Source: Pseudomonadota bacterium (GTDB lineage Bacteria; Pseudomonadota; Alphaproteobacteria; Acetobacterales; Acetobacteraceae). From it: a stretch of DNA of 64,000 nt. The stretch lies in NCBI GenBank assembly GCA_021781835.1, contig JAJXWD010000003.1, forward strand, positions 1 through 64,000, written 5' to 3'. A model generated the notes under the pieces. It worked only from the letters and a program-made list of their open reading frames with translations. It was not told the origin of the DNA and did not search any database. Each line of letters begins with the position of its first letter. Within the stretch, counting starts at the first letter, position 1. Below are positions 29,575 to 38,555 of this stretch, piece after piece. A program made the translations under genes and the position numbers.

Positions 29575-29604
29575 GCCCGGAAGCCCAGCGGCTTCCGGGC
29601 TTTT
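29575..29604 (+). terminator. rho-independent terminator after thiolase
   Basis: GCCCGGAAGCC-CAGC-GGCTTCCGGGC-TTTT. Confidence 0.85.
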
Positions 29605-29654
29605 AAAAATATGCCGGGGGTTGCCGGCATGAATCTTGGGAGGTTTGGGAGAAA

Positions 29655-30368
29655 ATGGCGGTGAAGAAGCTTTATCCTGACGCGGTATCGGCGTTGTCTG
29701 GCTTGTTGTTCGATGGGATGACGATCATGTCGGGCGGGTTTGGCCTGTGCGGCATCCCGGATGTGCTGATCGAGGCGGTGAAGCGGGCGGGCGTGAAGAA
29801 TCTGACCGTGATTTCCAACAATGCCGGGATCGATGGCGCCGGGCTCGGCATCCTGCTTGAAACCCGCCAGATCTCCAAGATGATTTCATCCTATGTCGGC
29901 GAGAACGCGACCTTTGCCAGGCAATATCTCTCGGGCGAGTTGGAGATCGAGTTCAACCCGCAAGGCACGCTGGCCGAGCGCATCCGCGCCGGCGGGGCGG
30001 GGATTCCGGCGTTTTTCACGGCCACCGGCTACGGCACGCAGATTGCCGAGGGCAAGGAAACGCGCGTGTTCAACGGCCGTCATTACATCATGGAAACCGG
30101 CCTGTTCGCCGATCTGGCCTTGGTGCATGCCTACAAGGCCGACACCGAGGGCAATCTGGTGTTTCGCAAGACCGCGCGCAATTTCAACCCGATGATGGCG
30201 ACCGCCGCCAAAACCACCGTGGCGCAGGTGGAGCATCTGGTCGAGCCCGGCGAGATCGACCCCGACCATATCCACACGCCGGGCATCTTCGTCCAGCGTA
30301 TTGTTAAACTCGAAGCTCCGGTCAAGCGGATTGAGCAGCGCACGGTGCGCAAGCGGGAGGCTGTGTGA
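29655..30368 (+). CDS. scoA: 3-oxoacid (succinyl-CoA) CoA-transferase subunit A
   Basis: [39 protein letters not shown]. Confidence 0.93.
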   Translation: MAVKKLYPDAVSALSGLLFDGMTIMSGGFGLCGIPDVLIEAVKRAGVKNLTVISNNAGIDGAGLGILLETRQISKMISSYVGENATFARQYLSGELEIEFNPQGTLAERIRAGGAGIPAFFTATGYGTQIAEGKETRVFNGRHYIMETGLFADLALVHAYKADTEGNLVFRKTARNFNPMMATAAKTTVAQVEHLVEPGEIDPDHIHTPGIFVQRIVKLEAPVKRIEQRTVRKREAV

Positions 30369-31006
30369 TGCCCTGGACACGCGATGAAATGGCCGCCAAG
30401 GCGGCGGCGGAGCTGCAAGACGGCTTCTATGTCAATCTCGGCATCGGCATTCCCACGCTGGTTGCCAACCATATTCCGGCGGGCATGACCATTTTGCTGC
30501 AATCGGAAAACGGCATGCTGGGCATGGGGCCGTTTCCGTTCGAGGGCGAAGAGGATGCCGATCTCATCAATGCCGGCAAGCAAACGGTCACGTCTCTGCC
30601 GACCACGAGCTTTTTCTCCTCGGCCGACAGTTTTGCCATGATCCGTGGCGGACACATCAATATTTCCATCTTGGGGGCGTTGCAGGTTTCGGAGGAGGGC
30701 GATCTCGCCAACTGGATGGTGCCGGGCAAGATGGTCAAGGGCATGGGCGGCGCCATGGATCTGGTCGCCGGCGTGCCGCGTGTGGTGGTGCTGATGGAGC
30801 ACACCGCCAAGGGCGAGCCGAAGATTTTGAAACAATGCACCCTGCCGCTCACCGGCAAGGGCGTGGTGAGCAAGATCATCACCGATCTCGCGGTGTTCGA
30901 GGTCAATAAGGGCGCCAAGCCAGGCCTCACCCTGCTCGAACTGGCCCCCGACGTCACGCTCGATGAGCTGCGCGCCCTGACCGGGGCCGATTTCACCGTG
31001 GCCTGA
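30368..31006 (+). CDS. scoB: 3-oxoacid (succinyl-CoA) CoA-transferase subunit B
   Basis: [37 protein letters not shown]; overlaps the scoA stop. Confidence 0.93.
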   Translation: MPWTRDEMAAKAAAELQDGFYVNLGIGIPTLVANHIPAGMTILLQSENGMLGMGPFPFEGEEDADLINAGKQTVTSLPTTSFFSSADSFAMIRGGHINISILGALQVSEEGDLANWMVPGKMVKGMGGAMDLVAGVPRVVVLMEHTAKGEPKILKQCTLPLTGKGVVSKIITDLAVFEVNKGAKPGLTLLELAPDVTLDELRALTGADFTVA

Positions 31007-31007
31007 T

Positions 31008-31127
31008 CTGAAGAGACTGTTTTAAAACTCTCTTCAGAGAGTGATGACGTTGGATTGCCCCGCCTTGCGGGTAAATCCAACGTCTGACTCTGCCTCGAAT
31101 TCATAATTTCAGAGGCGAATTCAGGCA
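31008..31127 (+). repeat. cluster of nested/stacked inverted repeats
   Basis: CTGAAGAGA/TCTCTTCAG (31008-31037) overlapping ACTCTCTTCAGAGAGT (31027-31042); GACGTTGGATT/AATCCAACGTC (31046-31084); TGCCTCGAATTC/GAATTCAGGCA (31091-31127). Confidence 0.8.
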
Positions 31128-31129
31128 TA

Positions 31130-31159
31130 ATACCAGTCAGCCTCAAGGCTGACTGGTAT
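31130..31159. repeat. Family-C palindromic repeat copy 1
   Basis: ATACCAGTCAGCC-TCAA-GGCTGACTGGTAT. Confidence 0.9.
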
Positions 31160-31160
31160 A

Positions 31161-31198
31161 AACGCGCCCCGCCATCTGGCTGGGCGCGTTTTTGTTTT
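31161..31198 (+). terminator. rho-independent terminator
   Basis: AACGCGCCC...GGGCGCGTT followed by TTTGTTTT. Confidence 0.85.
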
Positions 31199-31302
31199 GG
31201 GGGCGGCTCCCGGTCTCTTACGGGCGGCGGAATTATGGAGTAGTCGTACCGAGCCGCGCGGGCGGGATGCGCCGTGGCGACACAGGGCGAACAGGGCTGG
31301 GC

Positions 31303-34300
31303 ATGCCCTTTGGTAAAACGGGGGCGCGCATGGCGGTCAGAGGGTTTGTCGATGATCTGCAGGGCAGCTACATCCTCGGCTGGGCGGTGGCGCTTGCCGA
31401 TGGCGCGAGTTGCGTCATCACCGTCAAGGATGACCAGGGCCAACTGCTCGGCAAGGGGCTGGCCTCATGCGAGCGGCAGGATCTGGCCTCTCTTGGGCTC
31501 GGGCGCATAAATTTCGGCTTCCGAATCGCGGTGCCCAACGTGCATCGGCACGCCGCCGTGCATGTGTTTGCCAATGACGAGGAGCTGCAAGGCTCGCCTT
31601 TGCGGCTGGGTGCTGGCATTTTTGATGGCGCCGGCGGGATCGAGGCCGACTATGTCACCGGCTGGGTGACCGAGCGCGTGGCGGGGTTCGAGGCGCCGCT
31701 GATCACGGTCAAAACCCATTTCGGAGACATTGTCGCGCAGGGGCAGGGCCGGTTCGAGGCGGAAGACGGTGATCCGCTTTTCGTTCCCGCGCGGTTTTCC
31801 CTGCGGCTCGATAATCAATGCCTCGGCGCGGGCGAACTGCAACTGTCGGTTTACGCCAACGACACATTGCTCAGCCGGGTCAATTGTCTCCTCACCCTCC
31901 AGGGCAATCTCGACCAGCTGACCGGCACGCGCTGCGCCGGCTGGCTGTTGTGCGAGCAGGCCCCGCAACGCCGGCTTTCGTTCAATGTCTATCGGGGCGA
32001 GACGCTCATTGGTGAAGTCGTCTGCGACAGCCCGCGCGCCGATGTCACCGCCCTCCACCCGGCGGCGGCCACGCCCGGCTTCGATGCCAGTCTGGAGGCG
32101 CCACTTCCGGCCGAAACCAGCCTGCTGAGTTTTCGCCTGCCCGGCGCCACCCATGATCTGTTCGAAGGTCCCTATCTGGCCGCCGAGCGCCCCGCCGCCA
32201 TCGAGGCGCTTCACCACGCCGCGCGGCTTGCTCACACGGCCGGGCTCGGCCAGGGCGAGCGGGCGGTTTTGGCCCAGGCGCTGGCGGCTTATCTGGTCAC
32301 GCTCCGCGCCGAGCCGCTGCTGGTTCTGCCCCGGCAAATCCAGCCCTTGGCGCCGCGCCGCGCGGGGCTGCGTTTGGCCATCGTCATTCCGGTTTATCGC
32401 GGGGTCGAGATCACCCGTGCCTGCATCGATTCCGTCCTGCGGCACCGCAACCCCGAAACCGACCTGGTGGTTCTGCTCAACGATGCCTCGCCCGAGCCCG
32501 GCATGGCGGTGGTGCTGGCCTATTTTGGCATGCAGCCCAATGTTGTCGTGCTCACAAACGGCGAAAACCGGGGCTTTGTGCGCACGGTCAATCGCGGTCT
32601 CGGGGTGGTGGGTGGGCTGGATGTTTTGCTGCTCAATTCCGATACGGTGCTCCATGCCGGCGGCCTCGATGAATTGACCGCCATTCTCGGGCAAAACCCC
32701 GAGATCGGCACGGTCACCGCCATCTCGAACAATGCGACGATTTTTTCCTACCCCAACGCCGCGCTGCGCGCGGCCTCCCTGCCCGATATGTCATGGCCTG
32801 AGCTGGCCGCCATCGCCTTGAGGGAAAATCGCGGCCGGTTTGTCGATGTGCCCACCGGGCACGGCTTCTGCCTGCTGATCCGCGCCGAGGTCATCGCCCG
32901 GATCGGCCGCCTCGATGAGGAATTTGGCCGCGGCTATGGCGAGGAAAATGATTTTTGCGCCAGGGCGGCGGATTTGGGCTACCGCAACGTGGCGGCGGGG
33001 GCGGTGCTGGTCGAGCATAAGGAGCGTGTCTCCTTCGTCGATGAGCGCGAGGATCTGATGACCCGCAACATGCGCCGCCTGCACACGCTCTACCCCGAAT
33101 ACATGGCCCAGATCCAAGCCTTTGAAGGTCAGGACGGCACGCGCGCCTTGCGCTGGGCGCTGGATGCCGCCCGGCTGACCAAGGCCCGGCAAAAGGGGGC
33201 CTCGTTCGTGCTGGTGGTCACCAACATGCTCGAGGGCGGAACCGCCAAAACCATCCTCGATATCGAGCGCAATGTCGGTTACGGCGAGGCGACGGTGCTG
33301 CGCCTGAGCGTGACGCGCGATCATCTGCTGGAGCTTTCCTGCGAGGCGCCCTTGCTGGGCGCCACCTTTGCCGCCGGCGAGATGGAGGCGCTGTTCACCC
33401 TGCTGGCGGCGGCGGCGCCCGGCAAGGTGATGCTGCACCAGCTGCTGGGCTTTCCCGCCGCCTTCATCGAGGCCTTGCCGGCCTGGCTCGCGGGGCGCGA
33501 GAGTTTCTTCTGGGCGCATGATTTCTATGCTTTGTGCCCGCGCGTCACGATGATCGACGCCATTGGCCGGTTCTGCGATGTCGCGGATACGGCGACATGC
33601 GGGCGCTGCCTGGGCATGAAGGGCAGCCACGAATTCGCCGCCCCCAACATGCCAGCTCCCGCCGCTCACCGCGCGCTGTTCCGCTCCGTTCTGCGCGGCG
33701 TCACCCATGTGCTCACGCCTTCCGCCAGCGCCGCCGCCTATCTCGGCCGGGTGTTCGACGATGTCTCCTTCGAGCCGTTACCCCACCCCGAGGCCGTGCC
33801 CGCCAAACCCGCCGCGCTCAGCACGGCCAACGAGCCCGAAATCATCATGCTCGGCGCCATCGGCCCGCATAAAGGCTCGGGCAAGCTGCTCGAAATCGCC
33901 GAGCGGGCCTGGCTGACGCGGCCGGCGCTGAAATTCCGCGTCATCGGCTATACCGACATCGACAAGGCGCTGCAGGCGGTGGGCAATGTCACCATCACCG
34001 GCTCATTTCCCCCCGCCGAGTTGCCGCGCCTGCTGGGCGAGGCGCGCGGCCGGCTGGTGCTGTTTCTCTCCACCTGGCCGGAAACCTATTCCTATACCCT
34101 GTCCGAGACCCTGCTGGCCGGGCTGGTGCCGTTGGTGCCAGATATCGGCGCCCCGGCCGAGCGCGTGCGCCGCGCGGGCATTGGCGCGGTGTTTCCCTTC
34201 CCAGCGGATGCCGAGACGGTGCTGGCCCTCATCGACAGGCTTCTGGCCAATCCCCGCGCCCTGCGCGCCAAGGGGGCCAGCCCGCTGGCCGCCTTCCGCA

Positions 34301-34368
34301 GCGCGGACGACCTCGCGCGGTACCGCGATTTGCTGTGCGCCGCGCCGCGGCTCTCCCGCGAGGCCTGA
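31303..34368 (+). CDS. large multidomain glycosyltransferase: N-terminal repeated beta domains, GT2 domain, C-terminal GT4-like domain
   Basis: RLAIVIPVYRGVEITRACIDSVL..., LLLNSDTVL (GT2); EPEIIMLGAIGPHKGSGKLLEIAE..., PETYSYTLSETLLAGLVPLVPDIG (GT4); start 31303 or 31330. Confidence 0.85.
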   Translation: MPFGKTGARMAVRGFVDDLQGSYILGWAVALADGASCVITVKDDQGQLLGKGLASCERQDLASLGLGRINFGFRIAVPNVHRHAAVHVFANDEELQGSPLRLGAGIFDGAGGIEADYVTGWVTERVAGFEAPLITVKTHFGDIVAQGQGRFEAEDGDPLFVPARFSLRLDNQCLGAGELQLSVYANDTLLSRVNCLLTLQGNLDQLTGTRCAGWLLCEQAPQRRLSFNVYRGETLIGEVVCDSPRADVTALHPAAATPGFDASLEAPLPAETSLLSFRLPGATHDLFEGPYLAAERPAAIEALHHAARLAHTAGLGQGERAVLAQALAAYLVTLRAEPLLVLPRQIQPLAPRRAGLRLAIVIPVYRGVEITRACIDSVLRHRNPETDLVVLLNDASPEPGMAVVLAYFGMQPNVVVLTNGENRGFVRTVNRGLGVVGGLDVLLLNSDTVLHAGGLDELTAILGQNPEIGTVTAISNNATIFSYPNAALRAASLPDMSWPELAAIALRENRGRFVDVPTGHGFCLLIRAEVIARIGRLDEEFGRGYGEENDFCARAADLGYRNVAAGAVLVEHKERVSFVDEREDLMTRNMRRLHTLYPEYMAQIQAFEGQDGTRALRWALDAARLTKARQKGASFVLVVTNMLEGGTAKTILDIERNVGYGEATVLRLSVTRDHLLELSCEAPLLGATFAAGEMEALFTLLAAAAPGKVMLHQLLGFPAAFIEALPAWLAGRESFFWAHDFYALCPRVTMIDAIGRFCDVADTATCGRCLGMKGSHEFAAPNMPAPAAHRALFRSVLRGVTHVLTPSASAAAYLGRVFDDVSFEPLPHPEAVPAKPAALSTANEPEIIMLGAIGPHKGSGKLLEIAERAWLTRPALKFRVIGYTDIDKALQAVGNVTITGSFPPAELPRLLGEARGRLVLFLSTWPETYSYTLSETLLAGLVPLVPDIGAPAERVRRAGIGAVFPFPADAETVLALIDRLLANPRALRAKGASPLAAFRSADDLARYRDLLCAAPRLSREA

Positions 34369-34429
34369 GGCGTTTACCCGCGCCGCCGAACCGGGCAGAC
34401 TGCCGCGCCATCTGGGTCTTCAGCGGTTA

Positions 34430-34531
34430 GATCAATATTGGCTTGGATTGAGTCGGCAGACGCCAGCCAAACCAATGAAATTGATCGTTAAAATATAACT
34501 AGAGCGGGTGCGTCATAACGCATCCCGCTCT
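34430..34531 (+). repeat. Composite 102-bp palindromic element (family A 57 bp + 14-nt spacer + family B 31 bp), copy 1
   Basis: GATCAATATTGG...CCAATGAAATTGATC, then AGAGCGGGTGCGTCATAACGCATCCCGCTCT; matches the reverse complement of 62526-62627. Confidence 0.92.
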
Positions 34532-34557
34532 AGCTGAAGACCCAGGGCTTTGTTTTA

Positions 34558-34617
34558 ATACCAGTCAGCCCTGAGGCTGACTGGTATGCGCGTGAGGTTG
34601 GTGGGGCGGCCACGCGC
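34558..34617. repeat. Family-C palindrome copy 2 plus adjacent GCGCGTG...CACGCGC hairpin
   Basis: ATACCAGTCAGCCCTGAGGCTGACTGGTAT followed by GCGCGTGAGGTTGGTGGGGCGGCCACGCGC. Confidence 0.9.
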
Positions 34618-34698
34618 AAACTCAAAGAGTTATACTGCCCCGCCACCGTATTCGAAGCGTCAAACATTTGGCGGGATGGTATAAGGAGAGACTTGCCG

Positions 34699-35544
34699 AT
34701 GCGTCGTGTCATCTTGCTGGTGCTGGCCGTGCTGTTGGGTGGCGGGGGGTATCTGGCCGCCAAGGCTTGGCTGTTTCCCGCCCCTCAAGCGGTTGCCAAC
34801 CAGAATCTCCGCCCCCTCACCAGTGCCGAGCAGGCGGTGTTTCTGCCCCTGGTATGTGGTGGGGCCAGCGCGGGCAGCGACGGCTACGCCCATGATTGCG
34901 CCAGCCTGCCGGGCTACCCTTCCGATGATTATGGCGGCGCCGGGCTGGGGCTTGGCATCACGCTTACCAGCATCACCCAGGGCCAGCTCACGGGGGCGGG
35001 GCGCGATGAGGCCTATGTTTCCTATCTGGGCAGTTTCGAGCCGCATGTCACCAATTTCGGTGGCGGCATCCTCTTTACCCGTGGCGCGGCGGGCGGGTGG
35101 GCGCTGGCCAAATGGTTCCCCGGCGCCAGCCTCGATGGGTGTTTGAGCCTCTCCCCCCAAGGCCGCGCGCGCTTTTTATGCCTCAAATCCTATGAAGGTC
35201 AGGGTGTGGCCGATACCAGCCTGACGGTCATGCAAGTCGGTTCCGCTCCCAGGCCCGTGCTGGCGGCCACGGATTTACGCGCCAGCCTGAACGCGGAGGC
35301 CAATTGCGGGCAGGTCAACGCGCCGTCCCAGGCCGTGCTGCTGGCGCTGGCGGGGCTGCGCCGCACGGCCGTGGGGTTTGGCGTGCAGGCGACGTATGTG
35401 GCGGCGGGCACCGCCGCCACGGCCTGCGCGGCGCACGCATTCGCCACCGCCCCCACCCAAACCGCAACCCTGACCCTGACCCCCGATGGCGACGGTTTCA
35501 CCCTCTCGCCCGCCCTCACCTTCGCGCCGGTGGCGGCGCCATGA
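34699..35544 (+). CDS. secreted/membrane-anchored hypothetical protein
   Basis: Signal-anchor MRRVILLVLAVLLGGGGYLAA; AAGGAGAG RBS; several Cys; 4-nt overlap with the downstream gene. Confidence 0.7.
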   Translation: MRRVILLVLAVLLGGGGYLAAKAWLFPAPQAVANQNLRPLTSAEQAVFLPLVCGGASAGSDGYAHDCASLPGYPSDDYGGAGLGLGITLTSITQGQLTGAGRDEAYVSYLGSFEPHVTNFGGGILFTRGAAGGWALAKWFPGASLDGCLSLSPQGRARFLCLKSYEGQGVADTSLTVMQVGSAPRPVLAATDLRASLNAEANCGQVNAPSQAVLLALAGLRRTAVGFGVQATYVAAGTAATACAAHAFATAPTQTATLTLTPDGDGFTLSPALTFAPVAAP

Positions 35545-36185
35545 TGCCCAGCCCCCGCGAGCAACTCATCCAGGCCGCGCGCGCCATGGCCGCGCGGGGC
35601 TTGGCGGCGGGCACGTCGGGCAATGTCTCGCTGCGCACGCAGGGGGGCATCCTCATCACCCCTTCGGCCGTGCCGTATGAAGCCCTGACGCCTGAGATGA
35701 TCCCGCTCCTGCACGAGGACGGCTCGCACGAAGGCCCCTACCGCCCGTCCTCCGAGTGGCGCTTCCATCTCGATCTGCATCTCTCCCGCCCCGAGATCGG
35801 TGGCGTCGTGCATCACCACGCCCCCCACACCACGGCGCTGGCCATGGCGCGGCGCGAGATTCCGCCCTGCCATTACATGGTCGCGCGGTTTGGCGGGGGG
35901 AATGTGCGGTGCGCGGGCTATGCGTTGTTCGGCACGGCCGAGCTTTCGGCCGAAGTGGTCAAGGCGCTCGAAGGCCGCACCGCCTGCCTCATGGCAAGCC
36001 ATGGCGGCTTGGCGGTCGGGCGCGATGTGTGGGCCGCCCTGGCGGCGGCCACCGAGCTGGAAGTGCTGGCGCAGCATTATTTATTGTCGCTGGCGGCGGG
36101 CGGCCCGGTGCTGCTGAGCGAGGCGGAAATCACCGCCGCGCTCACCCAGTTCGCCACCGCCTACCGGCCCAACACCGGCGCCTGA
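35541..36185 (+). CDS. class II aldolase/adducin family protein
   Basis: MAARGLAAGTSGNVSLRTQGGILITPSAVPYE..., GGVVHHHAPHTTALAMA. Confidence 0.9.
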   Translation: MMPSPREQLIQAARAMAARGLAAGTSGNVSLRTQGGILITPSAVPYEALTPEMIPLLHEDGSHEGPYRPSSEWRFHLDLHLSRPEIGGVVHHHAPHTTALAMARREIPPCHYMVARFGGGNVRCAGYALFGTAELSAEVVKALEGRTACLMASHGGLAVGRDVWAALAAATELEVLAQHYLLSLAAGGPVLLSEAEITAALTQFATAYRPNTGA

Positions 36186-36253
36186 GCGCAATATGCCCGC
36201 AGAGTGCCGCGCCAAAACCCAAAATCAGAGCCTTGGGCTGAAGGCGCCAGGCT

Positions 36254-37579
36254 TCAGTGCCGGAACAGCACCGCCTGGCCCATCGGCTCGCCGGTCACCA
36301 CGCCCTCAAACATCACCACATTGCCGCGCACGATGGTCGCCACCGGCCAGGCGGTGACTTCCGTGCCCGCAAACGGCGTCCAGCCGCACTGGCTGGCGAT
36401 CCAGGAATTCTCGATCTTGCGCTTGGCCTTCATGTCCACGATCGAGAAATCGGCATCATAGCCCACGGCGATGCGCCCCTTGGCCATCGCGCCATAAATC
36501 CGCGCCGGCCCGGCCGACATCAGATCAACCAGCCGCATCAGCGGCAGGCGCCCGGCATTCACCTGGCTCAGCATCAGGGGCAGCAAGGTCTGCACGCCGG
36601 TCAGGCCGGAGTGGCAGGTCGGCCAGGGGCGCTCCTTGGCCTCGGCGGTGTGGGGGGCGTGGTCGGAGGCGATGGTGTCCGCCGTGCCGTCCAGCAGCGC
36701 GGCCCAGGCGGCATCCTGGTGGTGCTTGTCCCTGATCGGCGGGTTCATCACCGCATAGCCGCCCAGCCGCTCATAGGCCTCGGGCCCGGCCTGCAGCAAA
36801 TGGTTCACCAGCACCTCGGCGCTCAGCAGCCGCTTATGCTCGCGGATGAAGGCGAATTCCTCGGCGGTGGAGACGTGCAGAATATGCGCGCGCTTGCCGG
36901 TCTTTTCGGCCAGCGCGGTCACGCGCGCCGTGCCCAGCCGGGCGCATTCGGGGTCGCGCCACTCGCCATGGGCGGCGTAAGGGTCGCCGACCGAGAAGCG
37001 GGATTTGCGCTCTCGCAGCCGGTATTCATCCTCGGCGTGAAACGCAACGAGATGGCGCGAGCCGCGCAGCACGCGTTCGATATTCTCATCATCCTCGACC
37101 AGCAGGTCGCCGGTCGAGGAGCCCGCGAACACCTTCACGGCGCACACGCCGGGCATGTCTTCCATCTCGCCGACATGGTCGGCGTTTTCCTTGGTGGCGC
37201 CGACGTAAAAGCCCAGATCGCAATAAGTGTGGCTGGGGATATAGTCGTATTTGGCCTGTACCGTTTCCGGGTCGGTGGTGGCGGGCTTGGTGTTGGGCAT
37301 GTCAAACACCGTGGTCACGCCGCCCAGCACGGCGGCGAGCGAGCCAGAGCGCATATCCTCGACCCCGGGAATGCCGCCCTGGCCGCCATCGCGGAAATGC
37401 ACATGCGGGTCGATGATGCCGGGCAGCACATGCAGATTGGCGGCGTTGAAACGCTCGGCGGCATCGCCGAGGTTTTTGCCGATGGCGGCGATATGGCCGG
37501 CGATCACGCCGACATCGGCGCTCACCTCGCCCCAGGGCAGCACCACCGTGCCGTTCTCGATGATCAGGTCAAACTTCAT
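36254..37579 (-). CDS. pyrC: dihydroorotase
   Basis: GIIDPHVHFRDGGQGG..., HILHVSTAEE, ASDHAPHTAEAK. Confidence 0.92.
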   Translation of the reverse strand: MKFDLIIENGTVVLPWGEVSADVGVIAGHIAAIGKNLGDAAERFNAANLHVLPGIIDPHVHFRDGGQGGIPGVEDMRSGSLAAVLGGVTTVFDMPNTKPATTDPETVQAKYDYIPSHTYCDLGFYVGATKENADHVGEMEDMPGVCAVKVFAGSSTGDLLVEDDENIERVLRGSRHLVAFHAEDEYRLRERKSRFSVGDPYAAHGEWRDPECARLGTARVTALAEKTGKRAHILHVSTAEEFAFIREHKRLLSAEVLVNHLLQAGPEAYERLGGYAVMNPPIRDKHHQDAAWAALLDGTADTIASDHAPHTAEAKERPWPTCHSGLTGVQTLLPLMLSQVNAGRLPLMRLVDLMSAGPARIYGAMAKGRIAVGYDADFSIVDMKAKRKIENSWIASQCGWTPFAGTEVTAWPVATIVRGNVVMFEGVVTGEPMGQAVLFRH

Positions 37580-38475
37580 GGTTCCCCTCCCAGCAGCCGG
37601 CCCGCGGCCTCGGCCACATGCTCCAGCGTCAAATCCTCCATGGCCGCCTCGCCTTCCGGGCCCGGCGCCACGGCAATGCCGGTCTTCACCCCGGCCGGCG
37701 CATATTCGCTGGCCTTCGAGCGCCCGAACAGCCCAAGCGTGGGCGTGCCTGCGGCCGCGGCCAGATGCATCAGCCCGGAGTCATTGCCTATATATATGGT
37801 GCTCCGGCGCAGACATGCAGCCGCCTCGGCCAGGCTGAGCTTGCCGACCAGATTGATGGCGTCCGGCAGCGCCGCCAGCACGGGCGCGGCGCGGCGGGCC
37901 TCATCGGCGCCGGGCCCGCCAAACACCGCGGCCCGGGCGCCCGGCAGGCGCGCGGCCAGCACATGGTAGAGCGCCACAAACCGCTCCGGCGGCCAGATCT
38001 TGCCGTCCCAGTTGGCCGTGGGGCCGAGCGCGATCACCGGGCCCTCGCCCAGCAGCCGGGCGGCCTTGGCGTCATCCTCGGGCGCGGTCCAGGCCACGGG
38101 CAGGGGGGCGGGGTCGAACCCCATGGCTTGGCCCAGCTGCACATAACGCCGCCCGGGCCGCCGCCCGCCTTTCATGATCTTGCGGCGCTTGGCGGCCAGC
38201 AGCAGCGAAACGCCCGAGCCCCGCAGATCCACGACCAGATCCCAGACATGCCCGGCAACGCCCCGCCACAGCACGAGCCAGTGCAGGTCGAAGCGTCTCT
38301 TGTCGAACACGATCAGCTTTTCCAGCCGTGGAAAGCGCGCGAACACGCCCGCGCTCGGGGAGCCGCAGGCAATGGTGAAGCGCGCGGCCGGATATTGCCG
38401 GCGCAGCTGTTCCAGTATGCCGCAGGAGATGACGGCATCGCCGATGCGCGAGGAGCTGATGAAGAGAATTCTCAT
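37576..38475 (-). CDS. glycosyltransferase family 9 (heptosyltransferase-like)
   Basis: MRILFISSSRIGDAVISCGILEQLRRQYP..., GNDSGLMHLAAAAGTPTLGLFG. Confidence 0.92.
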   Translation of the reverse strand: MRILFISSSRIGDAVISCGILEQLRRQYPAARFTIACGSPSAGVFARFPRLEKLIVFDKRRFDLHWLVLWRGVAGHVWDLVVDLRGSGVSLLLAAKRRKIMKGGRRPGRRYVQLGQAMGFDPAPLPVAWTAPEDDAKAARLLGEGPVIALGPTANWDGKIWPPERFVALYHVLAARLPGARAAVFGGPGADEARRAAPVLAALPDAINLVGKLSLAEAAACLRRSTIYIGNDSGLMHLAAAAGTPTLGLFGRSKASEYAPAGVKTGIAVAPGPEGEAAMEDLTLEHVAEAAGRLLGGEP

Positions 38476-38555
38476 GCTGCCGCCCGCTTAGCCTGTTTAG
38501 GGCCGCGCGCAAACCGGGCTTGCCCGCAAGGGGGGATTTTCCCATCTTGTACGGT

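Noticed and set aside
31192-31302. Extended N-terminus of the large glycosyltransferase
   Set aside because: The ORF start at 31192 lies inside a terminator T-tract; translation more likely starts at 31303 or 31330.
36257-37969. 570-aa plus ORF over pyrC
   Set aside because: Antisense shadow of pyrC/GT9; no credible motifs.
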